Below are positions 57,336 to 64,000 of a DNA stretch of 64,000 bases, one piece after another (the first letter of the stretch is position 1; each line of letters opens with the position of its first letter). This DNA comes from Thalassobacillus pellis (GTDB taxonomy: Bacteria; Bacillota; Bacilli; Bacillales; Halobacillaceae). The DNA is taken from contig NZ_JAFBDO010000005.1 in NCBI RefSeq assembly GCF_016908295.1, forward strand, positions 62,001 to 126,000, read 5' to 3'. Under the pieces are notes generated by a model. The model had not been told where the DNA came from and did not search any database. It saw only the letters and a list, made by a program, of their open reading frames with translations. Both the position numbers and the translations under genes were made by a program.

Positions 57336-57352
57336 ATATAACAACGTTATAT
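57336..57352. promoter_or_regulatory. Palindromic operator candidate in the paa leader
   Basis: ATATAAC-AAC-GTTATAT is a perfect 17-bp inverted repeat about 30 bp downstream of the predicted transcription start, a good position for a repressor (TetR/PaaR-type or PaaX-type) induced by phenylacetyl-CoA. Confidence 0.6.
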
Positions 57353-57494
57353 ATTAGCCGGTGACACTTTGAACTTACATAGTAATCAATATAGCTATTC
57401 TATGAATCCAATGACCAACCAGTGGATTTTTTGATATGACATCATCAAGTTAATGCGTTTGTTATTCGTAATGAAACCCAGGGAGGTAAGTAAG

Positions 57495-58463
57495 ATGTCA
57501 ATGACTTTATCTTACGATCGCTTGTCAGAAGAGGAGAAACACAGGCGCTTTCTCGACCGTATCGAAAAGGGAGAAAAAATTGAAGCAGACGATTGGATGC
57601 CGGATGATTACCGACAGACTCTGATCAAATTGATTTCCATGCATGGGATCAGTGAAATCATGGGAGCACTTCCGGAAAAAGAATGGGTGCCGAAAGCTCC
57701 ATCATTAAGAAGAAAACTTGGAATCATGGCTAAGGTGCAGGATGAAATGGGCCATGGCCAGCTCCTTTTACGTGTCGCCGAGGATTTAATGAAGCCATAC
57801 GGAAAGACGCGGGAAGAAATCATGCAGGATTTATTCCGCGGTGATCTAAAGTTCCATAACGTTTTTCACATGCCTGCCCCGACCTGGGGGGATGCCGGGT
57901 TGATCGGATGGCTTGTTGATGGAGCTGCTATCATCACACAGACTAATATGCTGAAGGCTTCCTACGGTCCGTATGCGAGAGCATTGAAGCGGATTTGTGC
58001 AGAAGAAGTTTTTCACGCACAGCATGGAGAAGCCATTATCCTTGCGCTTGCGGAAGGGACGGATGCACAACGAGCGATGATTCAGGATGCCATTGATCGC
58101 TGGTGGGAATCACTGCTGATGTTTTTCGGTCCGGCAACCTCTACGACAACCGGTACTTCTAAACAGGATATTACAATCAAATATAAGATCCGCACGAAAA
58201 CGAATGAACAGCTTCGCCAGGACTTCCTGGACAAATATATACCAAGGGTGCTTTCGCTCGGATTGACTATTCCGGATGAAACGCTGCGCTATGACAAAAC
58301 CGAAGAAAAATGGGTTTACAAGCAGCCGGATTGGAGTGAATTCAAAAATATCGTCAGGAACAATGGACCAAAATCAAAGGATCGTTTGAATTTGCGCATC
58401 AATGCTTATGAAAATAACGCCTGGGTAAGGGAAGCCTTAAGCCCGGATGAAGCGGTTGTCTGA
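57495..58463 (+). CDS. paaA: Phenylacetyl-CoA epoxidase catalytic subunit A
   Basis: 322 aa from the ATG at 57495, after GGGAGGTAAG; the earlier frame start lacks an SD. A diiron four-helix-bundle monooxygenase subunit: metal ligands are visible in KVQDEMGHGQLLLRVAEDL (E-x-x-H) and ICAEEVFHAQHGEAIILA (E-x-x-H). It epoxidises the aromatic ring of phenylacetyl-CoA to the 1,2-epoxide. First gene of the operon paaA-B-C-D-ethD-like-F-G; paaB follows after 26 bp. Confidence 0.95.
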   Translation: MSMTLSYDRLSEEEKHRRFLDRIEKGEKIEADDWMPDDYRQTLIKLISMHGISEIMGALPEKEWVPKAPSLRRKLGIMAKVQDEMGHGQLLLRVAEDLMKPYGKTREEIMQDLFRGDLKFHNVFHMPAPTWGDAGLIGWLVDGAAIITQTNMLKASYGPYARALKRICAEEVFHAQHGEAIILALAEGTDAQRAMIQDAIDRWWESLLMFFGPATSTTTGTSKQDITIKYKIRTKTNEQLRQDFLDKYIPRVLSLGLTIPDETLRYDKTEEKWVYKQPDWSEFKNIVRNNGPKSKDRLNLRINAYENNAWVREALSPDEAVV

Positions 58464-58489
58464 TAAAACAACTGGTAAAAGGGGGTCAA

Positions 58490-58846
58490 ATGATGACGAA
58501 TGAGGGAAGGAATTTTTATCAGGAATTCGAGGTATTCAGCAGCAAAACGGATGGAGGACAGGTTCAGCACCAATTCAGCCTGCTTGCCCCTAATGAAGAA
58601 ATTGCTCTGGTAATGGCTCAGGAGAACTTCATGCGCCGTGAACCTGCCGCTGATATCTGGGTCGTTAAGCGTTCCCATGTCCGCAAAATGACACAGGAAG
58701 AAAAGGAGTCCTTACAGCGTCTAGACAACAAAGAATACCGGACGACAAAAGGATACGGATACCTGAGGAAGAAATGGCGTGAATACGAACAGAACATTTT
58801 AGACGAAAAAGAAATCATGTCGTGGGGGGAGGACAAACAAAAATGA
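58490..58846 (+). CDS. paaB: Phenylacetyl-CoA epoxidase subunit B
   Basis: 118 aa, slightly longer than the usual 95. FYQEFEVFSSKTDGGQVQHQ and FSLLAPNEEIALVMAQENFMRREPAADIWVV (quoted partially) match PaaB, a small structural subunit of the PaaABC complex. A basic tail (YLRKKWREYEQN) extends it. The start may be the second ATG at 58493. Its stop overlaps the paaC start (ATGA). Confidence 0.9.
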   Translation: MMTNEGRNFYQEFEVFSSKTDGGQVQHQFSLLAPNEEIALVMAQENFMRREPAADIWVVKRSHVRKMTQEEKESLQRLDNKEYRTTKGYGYLRKKWREYEQNILDEKEIMSWGEDKQK

Positions 58847-59655
58847 AATCACCACAAGAAGTAAATGCTGATCCGGCATACAAGCAGGCACTTACTGAGC
58901 TTCTTTACCAGCTCGCTGATGATGATTTTGTCCTTGCTTTCCGTGGTTCAGAATGGCTGGGACTTGCCCCTCATATTGAGGAGGATGTCGCTTTTTCATC
59001 GATTAATCAGGATACGATGGGGCATGCAGCCATGTATTATCAATTGCTCGAAGACCTTGGGGAAGGGAAAGCCGATGATTTAGCGCATGGCCGTAAAGCT
59101 TTCGAACGAAAAAACGCCATATTGCTGGAGGAAGTGAACGGACCGGGCCACTATTTGAAAGAGCCATATTATGACTGGGCTTTTGCTGTTGTCAGGCACT
59201 ATTTTTACGCTCAGGCTAAAAAAGTCAAAATAGATTCTTTAAAGAATTCCTCATACGAACCACTCGCTCAGGCTGCGGTGAAAATTAATATGGAGCTTTA
59301 TTATCACCTGTTGCACTGGAAAACATGGTTCACTCAGCTTGCCTCTGCCAAAGGGGAAGCACCGGAGCGGATGAAGAAAGCTGTCGTAAAGGTGTGCCAG
59401 GATTTTGCCGGTGTATTGACGCTTGGACCGAAAGCGGATGAAATCGCAGGCTTCCATTTGATTGAAGATGAGAATCAATTAAAGCAGCGCTGGGTCAATG
59501 AAATGGAGAAAGTATTCTCTCCATCAGGGCTGCAATTGCCAGAAGTGGAAATGGTCCGCGGTGACGGTCGGAATGGCATCCACACTACTGATTTAGACAC
59601 TGCTCTTGAAACATTGAGCGAGGTTTACCGACAAGACCCTGCAGCCAGCTGGTAA
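58843..59655 (+). CDS. paaC: Phenylacetyl-CoA epoxidase structural subunit C
   Basis: 270 aa from the ATG at 58843, overlapping paaB by 4 bp. Four-helix ferritin-like fold similar to PaaA but with the diiron ligands lost, as in other PaaC proteins; recognisable segments are ELLYQLADDDFVLAFRGSEW, EDVAFSSINQDTMGHAAMYY and KINMELYYHLLHWKTWFTQL. It pairs with PaaA in the epoxidase complex. Confidence 0.9.
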   Translation: MKSPQEVNADPAYKQALTELLYQLADDDFVLAFRGSEWLGLAPHIEEDVAFSSINQDTMGHAAMYYQLLEDLGEGKADDLAHGRKAFERKNAILLEEVNGPGHYLKEPYYDWAFAVVRHYFYAQAKKVKIDSLKNSSYEPLAQAAVKINMELYYHLLHWKTWFTQLASAKGEAPERMKKAVVKVCQDFAGVLTLGPKADEIAGFHLIEDENQLKQRWVNEMEKVFSPSGLQLPEVEMVRGDGRNGIHTTDLDTALETLSEVYRQDPAASW

Positions 59656-59687
59656 AAAAACCTCGGAACAAGAAAGGGAAGATGGGC

Positions 59688-60179
59688 ATGATGACCACCT
59701 ATGAACAATCCGTGCGGGAAATGCTTGCTGAGGTCAAGGATCCGGAAATCGATTCTGTCAGTGTGCTGGATTTGGGAATGATCGAAAAAATCATTATTAC
59801 TGATAATGCTGTCCAAGTGGAAATGCTGCCTACATTCATGGGTTGCCCGGCTCTTGAAATCATCAAGAAGAACGTCGAAACAAAGGTTCTTGAGCTTGAA
59901 TGGGTGGAACATGCAGAAGTAACTTTCATTTATCATCCGCCTTGGACATCCGATCGTATCACGGCAAAAGGAAGGGAGCGGCTGAAAGAATTCGGCATCG
60001 CTCCTCCCCCAACACAACCTGGCCCTGACGGGGAATGGCATGTTGACTGTCCTTACTGCCAATCGACCTACACGACGATGGATAACATTTTCGGGCCGAC
60101 CGCATGCCGGAGCATTTTGTATTGTAAGCATTGCAAGAATCCGTTTGAGGCAATGAAGCCCGTATCGACAATAATGTAA
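59688..60179 (+). CDS. paaD: Phenylacetate pathway maturation protein D
   Basis: 163 aa. The N-terminal half is a MIP18/SufT-like DUF59 domain (MLAEVKDPEIDSVSVLDLGM). The C-terminal half has paired cysteines (CPYCQ, ACRS, CKHC) forming a zinc-ribbon tail typical of PaaD. PaaD is needed for maturation of the epoxidase complex. Several ATGs compete (59682, 59688, 59691); 59688 lies at a normal distance from AAAGGGAAG. It is followed after 23 bp by the EthD-like gene, where paaE would be expected in the enteric order. Confidence 0.9.
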   Translation: MMTTYEQSVREMLAEVKDPEIDSVSVLDLGMIEKIIITDNAVQVEMLPTFMGCPALEIIKKNVETKVLELEWVEHAEVTFIYHPPWTSDRITAKGRERLKEFGIAPPPTQPGPDGEWHVDCPYCQSTYTTMDNIFGPTACRSILYCKHCKNPFEAMKPVSTIM

Positions 60180-60202
60180 CTAAAAAAGAGAGGGAGATAC
60201 CT

Positions 60203-60511
60203 ATGGTGAAAATGATTGCGCTTTATAAGCATCCGGAGGACAAAGAAAAATTCGACGAGCATTACTTTAACACCCATGCTCCGATAACCGCTAAAATTCC
60301 GGGGCTCAGGGAAATGAAGGTGACAAGGGTGACTGGTTCGCCGATGGGAGGAGAAGGAAAATACTATCTCATGTGCGAAATGTATTATGACAGCTATGAA
60401 GCGCTGCAAGAAGCAATGAAAACTGATGAAGGCAAGGCTTCCGGTAAAGATCTGATGGGTTTTGCAGGTGACTATGTCACGTTGATGGTTGGAGAGGAAG
60501 TAAATGAGTGA
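60203..60511 (+). CDS. EthD-family protein of the paa operon
   Basis: 102 aa, a dimeric ferredoxin-fold (alpha+beta barrel) domain: MVKMIALYKHPEDKEKFDEHYFNTHAPITAKIPG (quoted in part) with an EthD-like D-x-x-H. EthD proteins act as auxiliaries of ring-hydroxylating or peroxide-dependent pathways; in Gram-positive paa operons one often lies after paaD. It may act on an epoxide/oxepin intermediate or protect from it. It overlaps paaF by 8 bp, so it is translationally coupled to it. Confidence 0.85.
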   Translation: MVKMIALYKHPEDKEKFDEHYFNTHAPITAKIPGLREMKVTRVTGSPMGGEGKYYLMCEMYYDSYEALQEAMKTDEGKASGKDLMGFAGDYVTLMVGEEVNE

Positions 60512-61280
60512 TTTTTCGTTCATCAAAACGAGCGTGGATGAACAAGTGGCCACCATCGTACTTAACCGGCCAAAGGTGCTGAATGCGTTGAACCGACCGA
60601 TGGTTACGGAGATTATCACTGCCATGGAAGCATTTGATAAAGATGAAGCGGTAAAAGTAATCCTTTTGCGTGGAGAAGGTAGGGCATTTGCGGCCGGAGC
60701 CGATATTGATGAGATGGCCAATGACGGTCCCATTGACTTTGAGCTGTTGAACCCTTTTGCCGAATGGGACAAAATCAATTTTATTAAAAAGCCAATCCTG
60801 TGTGCTGCTCATGGTTTTGTACTGGGGGGAGGGTTCGAGCTTGCCCTTGCCTGCGATATGATGTTCGCTGCAGAAAATACTTCTTTCGGCTTTCCGGAAG
60901 TGACTCTTGGGGTCATGCCAGGGGCTGGAGGGACGCAGCGGCTGACGAAGCTGCTCGGGAAAACAAAAGCACTGCATTGGCTATGGACCGGAGATAAGTT
61001 TTCTGCCAAAGATGCGCTTGATTACGGTATTGTGAACCGCCTGATTGCCCCGGAATTGCTGCAGGAAGAAACGGAAGCTTATGCCCGCAGGCTCGCTAAC
61101 CAGCCGCCACTCTCTTTACGGCTGATCAAGGAAGCTGTTAACAAGGCTGTCGATCATCCGCTGGAGGAAGGAATGCAGCTTGAACGCAAGAACTTCTATC
61201 TGCTATTCGCTTCGGAGGATCAGAAAGAAGGAATGAATGCTTTCCTTGAAAAGCGACGGCCGAACTTCAAAGGGAAGTAA
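60504..61280 (+). CDS. paaF: Enoyl-CoA hydratase-family enzyme (PaaF-like)
   Basis: 258 aa crotonase. Active-site region RAFAAGADIDEMA, oxyanion-forming GGGFELALACDM and the loop FGFPEVTLGVMPGAGGTQR with the catalytic Glu. PaaF hydrates the 2,3-dehydroadipyl-CoA intermediate in beta-oxidation after ring opening. The start overlaps the EthD-like gene; paaG follows after 12 bp. Confidence 0.85.
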   Translation: MSDFSFIKTSVDEQVATIVLNRPKVLNALNRPMVTEIITAMEAFDKDEAVKVILLRGEGRAFAAGADIDEMANDGPIDFELLNPFAEWDKINFIKKPILCAAHGFVLGGGFELALACDMMFAAENTSFGFPEVTLGVMPGAGGTQRLTKLLGKTKALHWLWTGDKFSAKDALDYGIVNRLIAPELLQEETEAYARRLANQPPLSLRLIKEAVNKAVDHPLEEGMQLERKNFYLLFASEDQKEGMNAFLEKRRPNFKGK

Positions 61281-61292
61281 GGAGGGATTAGG

Positions 61293-62066
61293 ATGTACGA
61301 AACTATCAACTACAAGATACATAACAGCATAGCCTGGATCACCTTGAATCGACCGGAAAAATTGAATGCGTTTACATCACAGATGAACATAGAAATCCAA
61401 AAAGCAGTCAAACAGGCTGGATCGGATGATTCGGTCCGGTGCCTGGTGTTTACTGGTGAAGGAAGGGCGTTCAGCTCTGGCCAGGATTTATCTGATGTTG
61501 CGGAGGATGCGAATCTTGGAGATATCATCCGCAATTACTATGGTCCGATGGTAAAGGAAATCGCCCGCTGTGATAAGCCGATTGTTGCAGCATTAAATGG
61601 AGTTGCTGCCGGCGCGGGTATGAGTCTGGCGTTAGCTTGCGACTTCCGAATTGCCTCTGATAAGGCGAGCATGGTGGAGGCGTTCATTCACGTCGGCCTC
61701 ATCCCTGATGCAGGAAACCTTTATTATCTGCCGCGGATCGTTGGGCATGCGAAGGCGCTGGAGCTAGCCATATTGGGTGAAAAGATTACCGCCTCCGAAG
61801 CAAAAGATTACGGTCTGATCACCCAGGTCGTTCCAGAATGGTCCTTCGAGTCTGAAGTAGAAAAATTCGCCTCCAGACTTGCATCCATGCCGACACAGGC
61901 CATCCAGCTTATCAAACGCAGCCTGAAGGACAGCTGGACGATGGAACTGGACGAATATTTGGAAAAAGAAGCGCAAGGACAGCGGATAGCCGGGATGTCA
62001 GCTGACTACAAGGAAGGCGTACAGGCATTTTTAGAAAAAAGGAAACCGCAGTTCAGCGGGAAGTAG
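61293..62066 (+). CDS. paaG: Ring-1,2-epoxyphenylacetyl-CoA isomerase (PaaG-like)
   Basis: 257 aa crotonase. Unlike PaaF its pocket reads RAFSSGQDLSDVAED and has VEAFIHVGLIPDAGNLYYLP, matching PaaG, which isomerises the ring epoxide to the oxepin (and a later double-bond shift). The Asp of IPDAG replaces the hydratase Glu at the second acid position, as expected. ATG after AAGGAGGGATTAGG. A gap of 96 bp precedes the aldehyde dehydrogenase. Confidence 0.85.
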   Translation: MYETINYKIHNSIAWITLNRPEKLNAFTSQMNIEIQKAVKQAGSDDSVRCLVFTGEGRAFSSGQDLSDVAEDANLGDIIRNYYGPMVKEIARCDKPIVAALNGVAAGAGMSLALACDFRIASDKASMVEAFIHVGLIPDAGNLYYLPRIVGHAKALELAILGEKITASEAKDYGLITQVVPEWSFESEVEKFASRLASMPTQAIQLIKRSLKDSWTMELDEYLEKEAQGQRIAGMSADYKEGVQAFLEKRKPQFSGK

Positions 62067-62162
62067 GACAAGTCGATTGGCTGGTATGGAACGATTCAAA
62101 TTTTTAGATTTATAGCAGCCACCAAGCATCCTGCTTTTAATTATTAAAAAGGAGTGGAGAGA

Positions 62163-63680
62163 ATGGCACAAGTAAAAGAACAGAAGTTAGAACAATTGGA
62201 CATGAAGCGGGAGATGTATCATATGATCATCAATGGCGAACGTGTCGAAGGTTCGAATGGAGAAACGTTGACGGTCCACAATCCTGCTACAGGAGAGCCT
62301 ATAGCAAAGGTTGCCAAGGCATCGATCGAAGACGTCGACCGTGCAGTAGAAGCAGCTCGAAACGCTTTTGATTATGGGAAATGGAAGCGCTATCCCATCA
62401 ATAAGCGTTCCCGTGTCCTGAACAAAATCGCTTCTATCATGCGTTCCCGTTTCAATGAAATTGTGGAATTGGAAATTCTTGATTCTGGTAAAACGATGGC
62501 TGCTGCTCAAGGACAAGTCATGCAGGCGATTGAGGACTTCGAATTTTATGCAGGAGCAATTGTAGGCCACCGTGGAACAGTCAACAATATGCCTGGTGCC
62601 TTCCATAATTACACAGAAAAAGAGCCAGTAGGCGTGTGTGCGCAGATCATTCCATGGAACTATCCGTTGATGATGGCAGCATGGAAAGTTGCCCCGGCAA
62701 TAGCATCCGGGTGCTCTGTTGTCGTGAAGCCAGCCTCACTGACTCCATTGACAGCGATCATTCTCGGTGAAATCTGCATAGAAGCAGGACTTCCGGAAGG
62801 CGTCGTTAATATTGTACCGGGCTCCGGTTCTGAAGCCGGGAATCACCTCGTAGAACATCCAGGCGTCGACAAGGTTGCTTTTACCGGCTCGACTCCAATC
62901 GGTAAAGATATTATGGCAAAAGCATCGCAGACTCTGAAGCGTGTCACGCTGGAGCTTGGAGGTAAATCACCAAGCATCGTATTCGATGATACCGATATTG
63001 ATGCAGCAGTCGATGGCTCACTCTTTGGAATTTTCTATAACACTGGCCAATCCTGTGAAGCTCGTTCCCGTTTATATGTGCATGAAGATATCTATGATGA
63101 ATTCATGGAAAAGTTCGTCGCAAAAACGAAAAAGCTGAAGCTCGGCAATCCTTTCGAAAAGGATACTCACCTTGGAGCAATCATCAGTAAACAGCAAGTG
63201 GATGTCATCGACAGTTATGTCAAATCCGCTGTAGATGATGGAGCTGCTGTCCTGACTGGAGGTAAGCCTGCCGAAGTGGAAGGGTATGAAGACGGCCACT
63301 GGTATGAGCCGACAATTATCGCTGATGTTACCCATGAGATGAAAGCTGTGCAGGAAGAAATTTTTGGACCTGTGGTCGTTGTCATGAAGTTCAGTGATGA
63401 AAAAGAAGTCATCAAGCTCGCTAATGACAGTGAATATGGACTTGGCTCTGCCGTATGGACGAAGGACCACGGCCGTGCGACGAGAGTCGCTAACCAGATC
63501 CAGGCTGGAATCGTCATGGTAAACTGCCCATTTTCCGCATTCCCTGGCACACCTTTTGGAGGCTATAAACAATCAGGCTTTGGCCGTGAACTATGTATAG
63601 AAACACTGGACCTATATACAGAAACGAAAAGCATCATTTCCTATTACGGAAGTAAGCCGATCAACCCACTCGGCGTATAA
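62163..63680 (+). CDS. NAD(P)-dependent aldehyde dehydrogenase of the paa region
   Basis: 505 aa from the ATG at 62163, 8 bp after AAGGAG. Features: catalytic Cys in TGQSCEARSRLYV, general-base Glu in LELGGKSPSIVF, cofactor-binding FTGSTPIGKDI. It is the ALDH half only, without the C-terminal MaoC-like hydratase of full PaaZ (about 680 aa). Two roles fit: oxidation of phenylacetaldehyde to phenylacetate, or oxidation of the semialdehyde released after oxepin-CoA hydrolysis. Located between paaG and the partial dehydrogenase. Confidence 0.85.
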   Translation: MAQVKEQKLEQLDMKREMYHMIINGERVEGSNGETLTVHNPATGEPIAKVAKASIEDVDRAVEAARNAFDYGKWKRYPINKRSRVLNKIASIMRSRFNEIVELEILDSGKTMAAAQGQVMQAIEDFEFYAGAIVGHRGTVNNMPGAFHNYTEKEPVGVCAQIIPWNYPLMMAAWKVAPAIASGCSVVVKPASLTPLTAIILGEICIEAGLPEGVVNIVPGSGSEAGNHLVEHPGVDKVAFTGSTPIGKDIMAKASQTLKRVTLELGGKSPSIVFDDTDIDAAVDGSLFGIFYNTGQSCEARSRLYVHEDIYDEFMEKFVAKTKKLKLGNPFEKDTHLGAIISKQQVDVIDSYVKSAVDDGAAVLTGGKPAEVEGYEDGHWYEPTIIADVTHEMKAVQEEIFGPVVVVMKFSDEKEVIKLANDSEYGLGSAVWTKDHGRATRVANQIQAGIVMVNCPFSAFPGTPFGGYKQSGFGRELCIETLDLYTETKSIISYYGSKPINPLGV

Positions 63681-63696
63681 ATGCGTGTAGGCTGCA

Positions 63697-63735
63697 GGCT
63701 GTCTCAAAGAGGCAGCCTTCGCCTTTCCTGTTTTA
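63697..63735 (+). terminator. Hairpin after the aldehyde dehydrogenase gene
   Basis: GGCTGTCTC pairs with GAGGCAGCC around AAA; the T-tract is weak (TTCGCCTTTCC). It may be a partial terminator or only an intergenic 'GGCTGTCTCAAA' element. Confidence 0.5.
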
Positions 63736-63875
63736 GCCGGACCGTGATTAGAGCTTCCCGGGAGACACTTGTTGCGACAGAGAGTCTTGCAGCTTTCACT
63801 AGGGAAGCGTGTCATCCTGAGGGTGTTACATTCAACCTTTATTAAAGATATTAAACAGATCAGGAGGTTGTCACC

Positions 63876-64000
63876 GTGATTAAAAAAATCGTAGTGGTAG
63901 GTTCTGGTGTGATGGGCAGAGGAATCGCCTATGTCAGTGCCGTCGGCGGATTTAGAACTGTACTCGTGGATATCAGTGAGGAACAGCTGACAAACGCCCT
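63876..64000 (+). CDS. 3-hydroxyacyl-CoA dehydrogenase (PaaH-like), 5' part
   Basis: Only the first 41 codons are in the window. GTG start behind AGGAGGTTGTCACC. The N-terminal NAD-binding fold reads IKKIVVVGSGVMGRGIAYVS with GxGxxG, then FRTVLVDISEEQL with the Asp that binds the adenosine ribose. This is the PaaH/HbdA class (3-hydroxyacyl-CoA or 3-hydroxybutyryl-CoA dehydrogenase), the expected next enzyme in the paa pathway. Continues beyond the right edge. Confidence 0.85.
   Translation, partial: MIKKIVVVGSGVMGRGIAYVSAVGGFRTVLVDISEEQLTNA

Noticed and set aside
1-64000. CRISPR arrays, tRNA/rRNA genes, transposases, integrases or prophage genes
   Set aside because: None seen: repeats are dispersed hairpin elements without regular spacing, and no tRNA cloverleaf, rRNA or recombinase coding sequence was recognised.

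Overview
The window reads as chromosomal DNA of a low-to-moderate G+C Firmicute of the family Bacillaceae. The evidence is strong Shine-Dalgarno sites (AAGGAGG, GGGGG) with frequent GTG and TTG starts, Bacillus-type genes (a YjcZ-like sporulation mini-protein, a YpuA-like DUF1002 protein, YozB/CtaM, an RsbR-type STAS protein, CatR/CatDE), and intergenic hairpin repeats typical of halotolerant or alkaliphilic bacilli. Genus is not assigned. No rRNA, tRNA, CRISPR array, transposase or prophage was seen, so most of the window is ordinary chromosome.

Layout. 0-6.3 kb: tail of a NarL-type response regulator, a GAF protein and a PAS-rich histidine kinase, then a very large membrane protein. 6.3-11.8 kb: transport and stress genes (mscL with a zinc ribbon and an apparent ATT start, an MFS exporter, a DUF421 protein, a CPA1 antiporter, a formate/nitrite-type channel). 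11.9-14.5 kb: catechol/quinone detoxification (catE, catD, catR, a flavin reductase) with two identical 13-bp operators. 14.8-15.8 kb: two paralogous small-protein loci of unknown role. 15.9-24.9 kb: a secreted ComEC-like MBL hydrolase, an Aquifex-type aconitase coupled to a zinc mini-protein, amino-acid transporters, sporulation and stress genes. 25-33 kb: acyl-CoA dehydrogenase, an SDR/QueA-like/VOC operon, a DJ-1 protein, a lipoprotein, a divergent YeiH/LysR pair, a DUF1002 protein. 33.6-46.6 kb: a two-component system, rpiA, a DmpA-like peptidase, YozB, an SDR, an amidohydrolase, a YitT protein, DUF421, ferritin-like proteins, an alpha/beta hydrolase. 46.6-56.8 kb: NUDIX, a Cys/Met-metabolism PLP enzyme, a type I toxin-antitoxin locus, a nitroreductase, a PLA2-like protein, an FAD oxidase, a CaCA exchanger, an MMPL transporter, a cysteine-free uracil-DNA glycosylase. 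57.2-64 kb: the phenylacetate (paa) operon, running off the right edge.

How the genes work together. The paa genes encode phenylacetyl-CoA epoxidase (PaaABC plus the maturation factor PaaD) and downstream beta-oxidation enzymes (PaaF, PaaG, an aldehyde dehydrogenase, a 3-hydroxyacyl-CoA dehydrogenase). An EthD-like protein sits after paaD, and no PaaE reductase is present within the window. The cat genes form a quinone/catechol-responsive unit in which the 13-bp operator lies between the -35 and -10 of catD and overlaps the catR promoter.

The most interesting items are: (1) a Hol_Tox-type type I toxin with an overlapping antisense RNA, for which both promoters, both terminators and an SD-sequestering leader can be read; (2) the duplicated 44/45-aa basic small-protein loci; (3) a 28-aa peptide gene with a sigma-B-like promoter next to an RsbR-type gene; (4) a 24-bp perfect palindrome before a NUDIX gene; (5) a QueA paralog translationally coupled to an SDR and a VOC protein; (6) apparent ATT start codons; (7) three families of interspersed non-coding hairpin repeats.
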